Origin: Owenia fusiformis
Lineage: Eukaryota; Annelida; Polychaeta; Sabellida; Oweniidae
Length of the DNA stretch: 64,000 nt
Direction: 5' to 3'
Assembly: GCA_903813345.2 (NCBI GenBank)
Contig: CAIIXF020000003.1
Span: 2,570,109-2,634,108, forward strand
The notes under the pieces were generated by a model, which worked only from the letters and a program-made list of their open reading frames with translations, was not told where the DNA came from and made no database searches. Below are positions 47,248 to 60,329 of this stretch, piece after piece; the first letter of the stretch is position 1; every line of letters starts with the position of its first letter. The translations under genes were made by a program, and so were the position numbers.

Positions 47248-49098
47248 ATTCTTATATCATCAGAAAGGTCTGATAAGTAAGACAGATATATTAATGAGAG
47301 TGTGGGAAATTATGCACATTAATAAAATGTCACAAAACTGATTATCCCAATGAAATATTTATTGTTTTACAATAATGGCAAGAAATACATTTCGTCTAGT
47401 GGTACACGAAACGAAACGTTTATAAATTAAGAAATATCGGGGAATGTGCATCTATATTTGTCAGTGATTTTATAAAACTATGAACTGCTCAATCATCCCA
47501 ATTCTTGTGTCACATTACCATAGCATTTCAAGACAAACAGAATATGCATCATAATTAAAAAACATGATCTGCTTAATAGATTCAATTTTACTTATCACTA
47601 TACGTTGTAATCACAATGAACAATATCCTCTAAATCCTTAGCCCGGTATCACTGTAAAATGCTACACATACAACAAAATAGTCATTTAATGAATGTAGGT
47701 TCATTCAACAAATATATAGCGTTCGATTATACATGTGACCTACTTAATATCTGGATAGTATTTTGGAGTCGTATGTGGTGGAGTCGTTGATGGTCCTAAA
47801 TATCTCAATCTTTACGTGGTCAAAGAATAACATCAATAAAGCGTATTTTTATATTATCAATATATATTGAGACAAACCGTCAACACCATTACTTAACATT
47901 GAAACCTGATTTTGATTGAAAGCAGAGTGCAAAGACAATGTACTTGTAGAGTCGATGATGATTTTGAAAAATAGTACTTTACGTCGAAAAATACGTAACA
48001 AGCTAAATATGTTATATTCAAATGTATTGTGAAAATGTTTTACATCCGTTAGTAAGGCAATTTATATTTCAAAGAAGTAAATGGGGAATTATCATGAATA
48101 GTGCAGAGGCTTCTCGACACCGTTGATTTCAAGCATGGTGTCGATGATGGTGCCTTCGAGGGTTACACATACTTAATGTCGATTTTTCAATAGTAAATTA
48201 GCAAATAAATTAATTCCAGCTAACGTACAATCGACACGATGCAGTCTTTGTGATGAAATAGTCAATTATTATAACAAAATACGTTTCAGAATATAAAAAA
48301 GTTACTGTCAATCAACATAAGGGTGATCGGTTACAAGGCAAAAAATGATAGTTTGGAATGTTCGACGATTTATAATGCGTTCAGCTTTTATAACCCTGAG
48401 ATAAAAACTAAATGATATTTTGCAGGATTAAGAGACGTTTAATTTGATACCAAATACTCATGGTAGAGCGTATATTAAATAGCGGAATAAAAGCATAAAG
48501 TCATGTTACATAAAATTCGTTATAATGAAAGGAATACGTGGCTTGAGTGTATATATATTCGGACGTCTCTCTATTTTGAACTCCTTCAACGTGAACATGT
48601 TTTGGTCTCATAGATAAGCATTGTTAAAAACCTCGAAATGTGAAAACCTGTGTATCTGCACACTTTTTGCCAGCCCCAGTGGCCCTCTGATTACAAATAA
48701 GTGTCACTGTACAAGCAGTGCAACTCTTCCGTTCAATGCTTGCTTCTACAAATGACAAGTATAAAATATGTACTTTATAATGTTACAACATAAATAGAAT
48801 TGTTATTGGAAAATGTTTCATTTGAAATTATTCTATTTTTGAAGACTATATCTCTTCTCTTGTATTCAAGGGATAAATGACGATTGTTGTTACGCAAAAT
48901 ACGCTAATCATTCATAATACGCCAAGCATTTCATAATACGCCAAGCATTCATAATACACCAAGCATTCTGAGATCACGAATGCTTGGCTATCAGTATTCC
49001 TTGCAGATACTCCTACGTCGCTTGTGGCAGAGATATAAAGTATGCTTGTGATTTCTGTGTGAGATCTTGATTTCCGCATGACTGAAAAGTTACTATAT
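47248..49098. other. Intergenic, no gene
   Basis: Short repeated words occur: GGTGTCGATGATGGTGC near 43,672 and 48,130, and ATAATACGCCAAGCATT several times near 48,900-48,990. No exon or RNA was recognised. Confidence 0.4.
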
Positions 49099-49135
49099 TT
49101 ATTCTTTATTTATTTATTTATTTATTTATTTACTT
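49099..49135. repeat. (TTTA)n microsatellite
   Basis: About eight or nine tandem TTTA units. Confidence 0.9.
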
Positions 49136-49151
49136 AAATAATACAATACAA

Positions 49152-49439
49152 ATGATATTACATAAAGTTGAAGACCCCCTTTTCGGGATATTATTCACGA
49201 ATAGGAATTCACAAAATGAATTAATTATAATCATCCACCCTACCCTCCCCCTCTGTAGCATGTCTGCCCGACCTTTCAAAATGGGAATTACTTTGTGCCA
49301 GAATGGAAATAATATACCTATATCAGCAAATTCAAGATTACAAAATCACTTATTTACTTTACTAAATGTTAAATTGTTTAGTGATTTTTCGATGATACAT
49401 CCTCACTTTTACTTTGATTTATGTTTTATGTTTCGATAG
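49152..49439 (+). mobile_element. Possible LINE ORF2 C-terminal relic
   Basis: The 95-codon frame reads FTNRNSQNEL, then SARPFKMGITL, NNIPIS and LQNHLFTLLNVKLF. The spacing resembles the C-terminal (R)xN...GxxLWNxLPxxI...SLxxFKxxLK pattern of many non-LTR retrotransposons. The match is weak and the Trp is lost. Chance is possible. Confidence 0.25.
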
Positions 49440-49440
49440 A

Positions 49441-49765
49441 TCCTTCCCAATAAATCCTGCCACCTTTTGATAAACCTATAAGATATTGGCTCGATCCATT
49501 CATGTTGGCATGGACTGTAAGTAGCAATCTGTCCAAGCATAAGTAGGATTAACTCTTGCTTATTTTAAAAATGAAAGAAACCTATGACACCATCAATCTA
49601 GCGAATACATCCTGGCTTGTATAGCAACTACCCATGCAAAAGGACTATTAAACGTGTTGCTAACTTTGAAAAATACAACCAATGACATCATTAATCTAGC
49701 CAATCTATCATAGTTTGATTAATTTGCCAATTGCAAAAGTTGGCAGGGTCTATTGAAAAGGTCTA
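49441..49765. mobile_element. MITE with CCTTTYCAGTAAATCCTGCC-type ends, copy 1
   Basis: The left end is ATCCTTCCCAATAAATCC then TGCCACCTTTTGATA. The reversed right end is GACCTTTTCAATAGACCC then TGCCAACTTTTG. The internal ACCAATGACATCATTAATCT is shared with the copy at 63.1 kb. Confidence 0.55.
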
Positions 49766-50821
49766 TTGCTAGAAACGTCGCTAAGTATGTCTAATTGTGA
49801 CAAGGTTTAATCAAAAATATATATTAGTCGATTAACTAGCCGTCTTACTCTGAAAGTCTTATCTTCATAACAATCCATAGAGAAAATGGTCACTCATTAA
49901 CTGACATATTGTCGAAGACCACGTGGTTTAGTCGTCCCGTGAAGATATACGAGGATCGTTCTCATTTTCATGGTATTTCTACAGTTGAATTTTGATAAGT
50001 ACTCAGATTTTTAATATTATGCTCAAAGGCATAGACCAAAGGAAAGTATAAGTAAGCCGAATTTAATTAATAATACAGGTGAGTAACTCCGATTGAATTT
50101 TTTCAAAAACTTGCCGTTTTATATTTAGCTAAACTTGTAAAAAATGAAATGATTAGTTGAAATTGTCACTGATGGAGGTCAGAGAGGTCAGCAGTGACCA
50201 ATCAAATCACGTATACAGAACACTTGTTCTCAGTAACCGGTTGGTAACATTAACATACTGGATAAATACTTAGATACAAATCGACCTCCTTCTTTGGGAA
50301 AATGATGTAAATAAGAAGTTCATCCGGCGGAAGTTCATCCATTTTGTTGTAAAGACGTAACGTCTCTATAATCAGGTGGGGACTGGTGCTAATGAAGTCT
50401 TTAACTTTCTCTTAAGTGTCTAGAGATTTATTGATGGATGGCACACTTGCTAAACTTTCAGCTTTATTTAACAAAAAGTCAATAAAAAATCTTAGTAACG
50501 ATGTCAGATATCTGGGGCAGATCTTATATACGTCATAACATATAGAATCTGATAGATTTATACTGTACTTGCAAAGCTAAAAAACTCCAAAAATTTAACT
50601 CGATTTTTTTACATGAAAATGAAAGCATTGGTTTAAGACATTATTGAACGACCCTCGTTCAACAAGAGGTGGATCACCTTGTCCATCATATAACATGTGC
50701 GTATGTGTGAACTCTGTGTACTCGGTATATTAAATATAAGAGCTATTTCATTGTCGTCTCTCATTAAGAAATTTCATGTGATGAGTTAAAAAATAATGTA
50801 TTTGATACTTGAAACCTGGAA
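49766..50821. other. Intergenic; one perfect AGGTCA DR3 motif
   Basis: AGGTCA-GAG-AGGTCA at 50,176-50,190 is a perfect direct repeat with 3-bp spacing, the form bound by VDR/RXR-type nuclear receptors. No gene lies close by, so significance is unknown. Nothing else was recognised. Confidence 0.35.
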
Positions 50822-51445
50822 TCAAAAATCAAGCCACCAATTCACGTATCATATTTAAACATGAACTTTTATAACATGTGTCATTAAAACTCAAGCTACC
50901 AGTTCACGTGTCATATTTAAACATGAATTTTTATAACATGTGTCATTAAAACTCAAGCCACGAGTTCACGTGTCATATTTAAACATGAACTTTTATAACA
51001 TGTGTCATTAAAACTCAAGCCACGAGTTCACGTGTCATATTTAAACATGAACTTTTATAACATGTGTCATTAAAACTCAAGCCACCAGTTCATGTGTCAT
51101 ATTTAAACATGAACTTTTATAACATGTGTCATTAAAACTCAAGCCACGAGTTCACGTGTCATATTTAAACATGAACTTTTATAACATGTGTCATTAAAAC
51201 TCAAGCCACCAGTTCATGTGTCATATTTAAACATGAACTTTTATAACATGTGTCATTAAAACTCAAGCCACCAGTTCATGTGTCATATTTAAACATGAAC
51301 TTTTATAACATGTGTCATTAAAACTCAAGCCAAGAGTTCACGTGTCATATTTAAACATGAACTTTTATAACATGTGTCATTAAAACTCAAGCCACGAGTT
51401 CACGTGTCATATTTAAACATGAACCTTTATAACGTGTGTCATTGG
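50822..51445. repeat. Tandem array, 62-bp unit, ten copies
   Basis: ACTCAAGCCACGAGTTCACG, then TGTCATATTTAAACATGAAC, then TTTTATAACATGTGTCATTAA repeats every 62 bp with few changes. It is non-coding. Confidence 0.95.
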
Positions 51446-51948
51446 CTTGCTGTTGATTTAGTTATTCAATGACAAAAGATGGCGCCAGGCTAAAAGGATT
51501 CAAGCAATTATTCGACGAGGCTCTAGCTTTAGAACCCAGAGTTTAGAACAGTCGATTTTCGTAAAATCGTTATAAAAACGTAACGAGTTTACATAACGAC
51601 GTAATTTAGATGGATTAGATGAAGTAATTTTATTTTTTTTGTTGTTGTAATATTAACAAAAAATAAACGTAACATGAAAAATCATTTTTTAAAGAACAAT
51701 CTCAAGAATATCGTTAGTGGTCATTAGCTATGATCTTGATGGTTCTTACAACATGGGTACACTCACATTAAATCTTTTATAATCCCCTATTATATAAAAC
51801 CTCTCAAACTAGGGTTCAAAATGTTTTATCGCTTCTTTAAAGAGGTAATAGCTGAAATTCCTATCCTTCTGAAACCTCCTGAAAATATCAATACTTGAAA
51901 AATTCCTAACCATTTTTCAATTTTAAAGGGCTATCAATGGTCCTTTTT

Positions 51949-53397
51949 ATGTCACCACCAAAAGTGGTGACATATTGTTATGGTCTCCGTTTTTTTGCGA
52001 CGGTGGTTGGCGTCCGGCGGTTGGTGGTTGGCGTCCGGCGGTTGGCGTCCGGCGGTTGGCGTCCGGCGGTTGGCGTCCGGCGTCTGTAACAATTTCTTAC
52101 AACTTCCTATAACTTAACAAATACTGTTTAGACTGACTTCAATTTTTTTCTAAATCATCTACATGTTCTCAGAAGTTCAAATCTGACTTTAGATTTGACA
52201 TTTGACCTTCAATGACCTTCTCAAGGTCAAAAAGGTCTTTTTTCAACTTGCTTCACATTGACTAAATTTTTTTTCAAAATCATCTACATGTTCTCAGAAA
52301 TTCAAATCTGACTTTAGATTTGACATTTGACCTTCAAATCTGACTTTAGATTTGACATTTGACCTTCAATGACCTTCTCAAGGTCAAAAAGGTCTGTTTT
52401 CAACTTGCTTCAAATTGACTAAATTTTTTTTTCAAAATCATCTACATGTTCTCAGAAATTCAAATCTGACTTAAGATTTGACTTAAGATTTGACATTTGA
52501 CCTTCAATGACCTTCTCAAGGTCAAAAAAGGTCAAAAAGGTCTGTTTTCAACTTGCTTCAAATTGACTAAAAAGATTTTTCAAAATCATCTACGTGTTCT
52601 CAGAAATTCAAATATGACTTTAGATTTGACTTAAGATTTGACATTTGACCTTCAATGACCTTCTCAAAGTCAAAAAAGGTCAAAAAGGTCTTTTTTCAAG
52701 TTGCTTCAAATTGACTAAATTTTTTTTCAAAATCATCTACATTTTCTCAGAAATTCAAATCTGACTTTAGATTTGACATTTGACCTTCAATGACCTTCTC
52801 AATGTCAAAAAAGGTCAAAAAGGTATTTTTTCATCTTCTTCAAATTGACTAAATTTTTTTTTCAAAATCATCTACATGTTCTCAGAAATTCAAATATGAC
52901 TTTAGATTTGACTTTAGATTTGACATTTGACCTTCAATGACCTTCTCAAGGTCAAAAAAGGTCTTTTTTCAACTTGCTTCAAATTGACTAATTTTTTTTC
53001 AAAGGCATCTACATGTTCTCAGAAATTCAAATCTGACTTTAGATTTGACATTTGACCTTTAATGACCTTCTCAAGGTCAAAAAAGGTCTGTTTTCAACTT
53101 GCTTCAAATTGACCAAATTTTTTTTTCAAAATCATCTACATCTTTTCAGAAGTTCAAATTTGACTTTACAAGTTCTCAGAAGTTCAAATCTGACTTTAGA
53201 TTTGACCTTTGACCTTCAATGACCTTCTCAAGGTCAAAAAGGTATTTTTTCAACTTGCTTCAAATTGACTAATTTTTTTTTTCAAAATCATCTACATGTT
53301 CTCAGAAGTTCTTCTTAAGGTCAAAAGGTATTTTCCAACTTGCTTTAAATTGACCAAATTGTTTTAGGTGGTGACATTTTGTCATGTTAATGCCTTG
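51949..53397 (+). repeat. 1.45-kb repeat block with ATGTCACCACC ends and internal tandem units
   Basis: It starts ATGTCACCACCAAAAGTGG and ends GGTGGTGACATTTTGTCATG then TTAATGCCTTG. Near the left is a 14-bp tandem (GGCGTCCGGCGGTT). The body is eight or nine variable units of about 120-150 bp containing TTCTCAGAAATTCAAATCTG and GACCTTCAATGACCTTCTCA. An inverted copy starts at 63.27 kb. It is probably a non-autonomous mobile repeat; the class is unknown. Confidence 0.7.
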
Positions 53398-53860
53398 TTT
53401 CCATATTGCTTTGACATATCGTTAAAGTCTAGTTTTTAATGAGATTTTAGGAGATCTGCATTTTTAACCATTAAAGACTAACTTTTTCTTCTATTTAATG
53501 GCATATACGTCTAGTTACATAACAATGATGTTTTAAGTTGATCAAAATGGAATTACTTCTTAAATCAAGAAATTAAGTGACTCTGGCAATACATTTACAT
53601 GTATTCTAGTCCTACCTTAGCCCTACCAATACCTATGATGCCATCTATTTTCCATTTATATGAAAAAAGGTCAATTGACAAATTAAACTTCCTCAAGCTT
53701 CATAGTCACAGGAAAGATTTTCGAAGTCAATTTAATTTTCGATCAATCCACGGTAATATACAATCACGTGTTGATCCCGTGTCAGAGAGATTAAGGTCGA
53801 TTGTGTGCTAAAATATCTAAGTTAAATCAAGGTGATGAGAATTAAATATCAAGGCATTAA

Positions 53861-55553
53861 CACAACGGAATAACCCAACAACGGTAAAGTCAGACACCGT
53901 TGTTAAAAATGGCGGACATTACCGTCGCTTCAAATATAATAGAGCGACTAGATTAAATTCCTTTGGTACTGCAATCCTGTATATTAAGTGTCAAATTATT
54001 AGGTCAAAATAGCACTTTTGAACAGCAAAATCTTCACAGTAATATTATAAAGATCCGAAAATATCTTGAGTAAAGGATCTCAGATTCTGAACATTACTTG
54101 AGTAAAATCTGTTGAGATCCGATGACATCGTCGAGTTAATGACGTGCTGATAATGAAATAGTGTTAAGGCTAATTTTGGGAGTTTTCCAACCTTGATTTA
54201 ATTGCCTTTATTGGAAGGGCTCCTCGTTATTAATACTATTGTAACATTTTGACCCAGACTGACACAACAGAAATAAGGCTATCAACACTGGAGGATAGGA
54301 ATAGCGCGAAATTGCATTTAAATCGATTATTATCCATATTTATTGATAAAAATAAATTTGTTTCAAGTTCCTAATCTCTATTGGTCAATCTTTTTTTTCT
54401 TTTTAGTAGCCGTTCTACTGATATCTTATTTTATTCAAAATTGAGAGCGAATGGGCATAACGGGTGTTTTAACTTTGCACATTTTAGGCCAATTAAAATA
54501 TATAACTTCTTTTCATATGTTTACCGTCTTGGAAGATACAAAATAACACGTACCAAAGTCATTGGATTATGAGCATAGTCAGATAGAAGTGATGATATCA
54601 TCAATAATGAAAATTATGATGATTCGAGTGAAAGCATGAATTCAATGTTTTAAAGAACTTTGCGAGACACAGACGTTGACGTATAATGCTGCGGGAATTA
54701 TATCATATTAACAGGACTTTTTGTGATATGCTTCATGTTATTATATGATCATCCGAAAGCTTACTCACTACCTCATCGGGTTTTACTCAATCGGAATACT
54801 CGGGCGGTAGCATCGGGTCCTATAGAATCGTACTTGTGGTATAATCGGGTCTTTCATTTTCAACTTTAACTGGTGATTTCAATGATATGCAACGTATGGC
54901 ATTGAAACAAATGTGATATATTTGCCTATTGTATCTTTGAATCAAATGGAGTAAATACAACCTTGGTTCTTACTTATTTAAGATGTAAAACATCATTCTA
55001 ATATTTAGAAGTTGAATTTAGCGATTTGATAGTAAATAATGCATAAAGTACTCATAATTCTGCAAACATGAGTGCCTGGAACAAAAACTATATCTGTTAC
55101 AAACAATGCTGTGTTTTATCTATTTCTCATATTGAGAAATTCAATATATAAATAGGAGTTTATGAACTTATCCCCTACATCTTCGAGTCTTTGCTCGGCG
55201 GTAGCTAGGTTGTATATACGCGGGTAGACTTTCCCCCGTGAATGCAATATATACACTATAGTCCGTTGTCGCATCTTACCATATGCAGTTGTCTTTGTAA
55301 ATTATTTCAAATTCAGATTCCGTTGTCATTGACAATATTGAAGACGCTATATTGTGGCGATTCACGACCCCATTTGATAGAAATTGGGATTTCATATAAT
55401 ACATCATCACATTAGCTTAACACATGCACAGAATTAGCGACGATGTAGTCCCATGAAACGAGGAAAAAGTGATTATAGAGGTGCAGCGACGGTTATGTCC
55501 TCCATTTTTGACAACGGTATCTGACGTTACCGTTGTCAGGCTATTCCGGTGTG
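53861..55553. mobile_element. 1.7-kb DNA transposon, non-autonomous, 5-bp target duplication
   Basis: The left end is CACAACGGAATAACCCAACA and the reversed right end is CACACCGGAATAGCCTGACA. The arms match for about 75 bp through ACCGTTGTTAAAAATGGCGG. ATTAA flanks both sides (53,856-53,860 and 55,554-55,558). The 1.5-kb interior is AT-rich without a transposase frame. The superfamily is not assigned. Confidence 0.8.
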
Positions 55554-55788
55554 ATTAAGTAAAAATAGCAATTGGCGAAACCCATTTTCTGCTTCATAAT
55601 GGTATACAACTACAGGTATGTGATGAGCATTTAGAGCCATTTAGATATAAAGTACCTTTATGTTAGATTAAAGTTTAAGCCTCTGGGTGTATACCTAATT
55701 TAGGGAAAAGCCATGTCCATGTGATACATACTGCTATGTATTTCATAATTGAGTGGGTTTGGGGTAGATACACAGCCAATCTCAAACT

Positions 55789-56012
55789 GTACTGTACAGC
55801 GCTGTTTTTGAAACAGTACTGTACAGCGCTGTAAAAACAGTGCTGTACAGCGCTGTTTTACAAAACAGTACTGTACAGCGCTGTAAAAACAGTACTGTAC
55901 AGCGCTGTTTAAAACAGTACTGTACAGCGCTGTAAAAACAGTACTGTACAGCGCTGTAAGATAAACAGCGCTGTACAGCGCTGTAAAAACAGTACTGTAC
56001 AGCGCTGTTTTT
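55789..56012. repeat. Left array of GTACAGCGCTGTAC palindromes, nine copies
   Basis: ACAGTACTGTACAGCGCTGT recurs nine times, spaced by short A/T runs. The 14-bp core is a perfect palindrome, and it overlaps a second one (AGTACT). Confidence 0.95.
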
Positions 56013-56214
56013 GACTTTGAAAATGATAAATATATTATATCATAATATATTCTGTTATAATAGAGGGTCAAGGGTATTTTATGTTTTGTTATTGATGTTT
56101 GATTACAAAGGCCACTTTTATCAAAAGGCATTAATTTTGTGTTTTCAAAACGGGAGGCCCAGAATGAGAAAACCAGGTATTATTGTTCTTATTATTTACA
56201 CTGCCAAAATAACT

Positions 56215-56405
56215 CCATGCTAAATCAGCGCTAATCTTTTTTCGCGCTAATTTAGCGCTGATTTGGTACTGAATTGGTACAAATAAAGTTTGTGTGGAAT
56301 TAGCGCTAATAAATCAGTACCAAATCAGTACAAACCTCAGTTAGTGCGAAATCAGCACTAACTTAGCAGTGCTAATTTAGTGCTAAGTTAGTGCTGATTT
56401 AGCAC
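56215..56405. repeat. Cluster of AGCGCTAA / AGCACTAA palindromic words
   Basis: AAATCAGCGCTAAT, TTAGCGCTGATTTGGTAC, and later AATCAGTACCAAATCAGTAC and GAAATCAGCACTAACTTAG alternate in both orientations. It shares the AGCGCT core with the neighbouring arrays. Confidence 0.8.
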
Positions 56406-56587
56406 TAACAAAACTTATATTTTTCTGACTTTTATTACAGTATTATTGATTGATTTAAGCAATATTGATATTACTTATTTAGAGTTTGAAATATTTTATT
56501 ATAAATAACATTCATTATTGTGATTTCTTCAATTGAGTTTGACATCTTAGGGAAATCCCTGGGAAATCCCTTTGAACTTTTGACCTA

Positions 56588-56690
56588 TGACGTCACACAT
56601 TCTATGACTCATACAGGAAGTTTGAGAAGCCACATATTTTAAATTTTGATTTCTGTGCCAGTCTCTGCCATCTGTCTGCAATTTTCACTT
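56588..56690 (+). promoter_or_regulatory. CRE, AP-1 site and splice donor inside the candidate element
   Basis: TGACGTCA (56,588-56,595) and TGACTCA (56,605-56,611) lie 9 bp apart. About 80 bp downstream is a strong donor, CTT|GTAAGTATAT, at 56,691. This could be the promoter and leader exon of a transcript that crosses the minisatellite. Inference only. Confidence 0.3.
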
Positions 56691-57315
56691 GTAAGTATAT
56701 ATTTGATTGTTTTGTATGAATAAATGAGCATATGTTAGGTGCACCTATTATATAGAAGACTTTCAAATACCAGATAGGCTCTCTGGGATAGGCTAGGGTG
56801 AAATTCAAAGATAAAAATTCAGGAGGAATTGAAAAAAAAATTCAAATTGAAAAGTCACTGAAAGTCTTGTCTTAAAAGTCCAGGGCATAGGCTAGTTCTT
56901 TGGAGTTTTTAAGAAAATATATTTATAATCTGCAATGCATAACGTCTTCTGAATGAAGCCAGAAATGGGCCAATCCTGGCCAAAATGTAATTTCTGAGTG
57001 ATTTCAGTTTTAAATTCAATTTTTTATTCTTTAGGCCTATATCGGGAATGCATTTCTAGGCTACCTTTTTATTTTATAGACTTGATGTTGGCACAATTGG
57101 TCAGATGTTGGCATATCATGAGGAGTGAAGGCAGTAAAGAATACAATACATAATCAATGGATGGAGGGCCATGTATCAGCAATGTGGAATGCAACCGGGA
57201 ATGCAACATACTTATGCCATTTAGGCTAGGTGCGTAAAGTAAACGTTTTAACAGTTTTAGGAAATCTAATAATAATTTATTTTGCTTATTCAGCGTATCG
57301 TTGGAATCGTGCCCC

Positions 57316-59210
57316 CATGTCATATTACCATGTTCATTTCATATCACCATGTTCCCATGTTATATCACCATGTTCATTTCATATCACCATGTTTCCATGT
57401 TACATCACCATGTCCATGTCATATCACCATGCTCCCATGTTATATCACCATGTTCATATCATATCACCATGCTCCCATGTTATATCACCATGTTCATTTC
57501 ATATCACCATGCTCCCATGTTATATCACCATGTTCATTTCATATCACCATGTTTCAATGTTACATCACCATGTCCATGTCATATCACCATGCTCCCATGT
57601 TATATCACCATGTTCATATCATATCACCATGCCTATGTTATATCACCATGTTCATTTCATATCACCATGTTCCCATGTTACATCACCATGTCCATGTCAT
57701 ATCACCATGCTCCCATGTTATATCACCATGTTCATATCATATCACCATGCTCCCATGTTATATCACCATGTTCATTTCATATCACCATGCTCCCATGTTA
57801 TATCACCATGTTCATTTCATATCACCATGTTTCAATGTTACATCACCATGTCCATGTCATATCACCATGCTCCCATGTTATATCACCATGTTCATATCAT
57901 ATCACCATGCTCCCATGTTATATCACCATGTTCATTTCATATCACCATGCTCCCATGTTATATCACCATGTTCATTTCATATCACCATGTTCCCATGTTA
58001 CATCACCATGTCCATGTCATATCACCATGCTCCCATGTTATATCACCATGTTCATTTCATATCACCATGTTCCCATGTTACATCACCATGTCCATGTCAT
58101 ATCACCATGCTCCCATGTTATATCACCGTGTTCATTTCATATCACCATGTTCCCATGTTATATCACCATGTTCATTTCATATCACCATGTTTCCATGTTA
58201 CATCACCATGTCCATGTCATATCACCATGCTCCCATGTTATATCACCATGTTCATATCATATCACCATGCTCCCATGTTATATCACCATGTTCATTTCAT
58301 ATCACCATGCTCCCATGTTATATCACCATGTTCATTTCATATCACCATGTTTCAATGTTACATCACCATGTCCATGTCATATCACCATGCTCCCATGTTA
58401 TATCACCATGTTCATATCATATCACCATGCTCCCATGTTATATCACCATGTTCATTTCATATCACCATGTTCCCATGTTACATCACCATGTCCATGTCAT
58501 ATCAATATGTTCCCATGTTATATCACCATGTTCATATCATATCACCATGCTCCCATGTTATATCACCATGTTCATTTCATATCACCATGCTCCCATGTTA
58601 TATCACCATGTTCATTTCATATCACCATGTTTCAATGTTACATCACCATGTCCATGTCATATCACCATGCTCCCATGTTATATCACCATGTTCATATCAT
58701 ATCACCATGCTCCCATGTTATATCACCATGTTCATTTCATATCACCATGCTCCCATGTTATATCACCATGTTCATTTCATATCACCATGTTCCCATGTTA
58801 CATCACCATGTCCATGTCATATCACCATGCTCCCATGTTATATCACCATGTTCATTTCATATCACCATGTTCCCATGTTACATCACCATGTCCATGTCAT
58901 ATCACCATGCTCCCATGTTATATCACCGTGTTCATTTCATATCACCATGCTCCCATGTTATATCACCATGTTCATTTCATATCACCATGCTCCCATGTTA
59001 TATCACCGTGTTCATTTCATATCACCATGCTCCCATGTTATATCACCATGTTCATTTCATATCACCATGCTCCCATGTTATATCACCATGTTCACTTCAT
59101 ATCACCATGCTCCCATGTTATATCACAATGTACATTTCATATCACCATGCTCCCATGTTATATCACAATGTACATTTCATATCACCATGCTCCCATGTTA
59201 TATCACCAGA
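57316..59210. repeat. Minisatellite, 40-bp unit, about 47 copies, higher order of 280 bp
   Basis: The unit is CATATCACCATGCTCCCATG plus TTATATCACCATGTTCATTT, itself two related 20-mers. The TTTCAATG variant recurs near 57,550, 57,830, 58,350 and 58,630, giving 7-unit (280-bp) blocks. All three plus-strand frames are open across the array (646-677 codons) and carry the same 40-residue peptide in different phases. There is no sign of selection for one frame, so it is not called a gene. Confidence 0.95.
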
Positions 59211-59863
59211 TATTATTTCGAACTTTAATTTACATTGGTAAGCAAATCTGCGAATATTCATAGAAAACTATATTTTCAGGTAACTGTTATCAGTTATAAC
59301 AACAAAAAGCTTGTGGTACCAGCATATAATCAATTTGAACCAAATCCGCCAACTGGTACTTGAGTTTTCAAAGATTACAATTTTTTATGAAAAATGGCTG
59401 CCATTTTGAAATTTAGTGGCCATCATCAAAATGTCTTCTTCAACAAAGCTCTATTGTCCTGAGGCATCAGCATATAAAATTTGAGTTATCAAAGATTTAA
59501 TTTTTTACAAAAAATGGCGTGCATTTTGAATTGAGTCGCCATATTGAAAATTGATAAGAGGTCAGAGGTTCTACACCGATAAGGCATTAGACTATAAATT
59601 TTCACAAATCAAATCGAATGTGTACCCATTATATTATTAATTATCCATCCATTATACTATTACTGTATACAATTTAAATATTGTGTCCACTACTTAGGCC
59701 TATATCTTATCTTACAAAATAAATATATATATAGGCCTATTCTATACCATGCCATTATAAAAAATGCTTCCAATTCAATATTTTCCTCAATAACTAGTAA
59801 TTGTTTGGGCGTTATCAGTTGCTCTATTCTACAAATGGACTTATTATTTCCTCTTGTTTTAAG

Positions 59864-59963
59864 ATACACACAAATGGAGAGAGAAACGCTGAACCGAAAA
59901 TGGGAGCAGGAAGCAACCAGAGCGGCGAATACAAGCACAACCGTTACAAGGACTGAATTATAA
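59864..59963 (+). CDS. Possible terminal coding exon, 29-codon end
   Basis: A pyrimidine-rich acceptor (TTTCCTCTTGTTTTAAG) precedes a GC-richer segment. From the ATG at 59,874 it reads MERETLNRKWEQEATRAANT and ends TRTEL and a stop. An AATAAA follows at 60,065-60,070. The charged, helix-like tail resembles the end of DNA-binding proteins carried by some transposons, but it is too short to assign. The upstream coding exons, if any, were not found. Confidence 0.3.
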
Positions 59964-60329
59964 AATTAAAATAGAACTTTTTGACATTAGGACATTTGTA
60001 ATTTTTAACAATAGGCTCAGACTTCCGTAACACTATAGTATCTGATATATTTTGTATATTTCTAAATAAAATATAGGTTTTGTATTAGTATTTAATATTG
60101 AGTGTTTTGTATATTTATGGGGACAACAAAATAATCATTAAATACAAAATCCAAGTAGTAAATGCAATTATATAGCCTACAATACACCAATATTAGGATC
60201 AAAGCATTTTGAATTTGATACCCATTAATATTATATATATAATAGAAATGAATACAACTAAATAAAAACCAGGGAATCAACCTGAAACCAAAAACATAAA
60301 TTCCTAAAGGGGCCTAGCCTATAAAAATT

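Noticed and set aside
53851-53863. CAAGGCATTAACA shared with the end of the 1.45-kb block
   Set aside because: The match stops after about 13 bases and overlaps the ATTAA duplication; probably chance.
57230-59263. Three overlapping plus-strand open frames of 646-677 codons
   Set aside because: All are readings of one 40-bp stop-free minisatellite; the same peptide appears in every frame and nothing marks one as coding.
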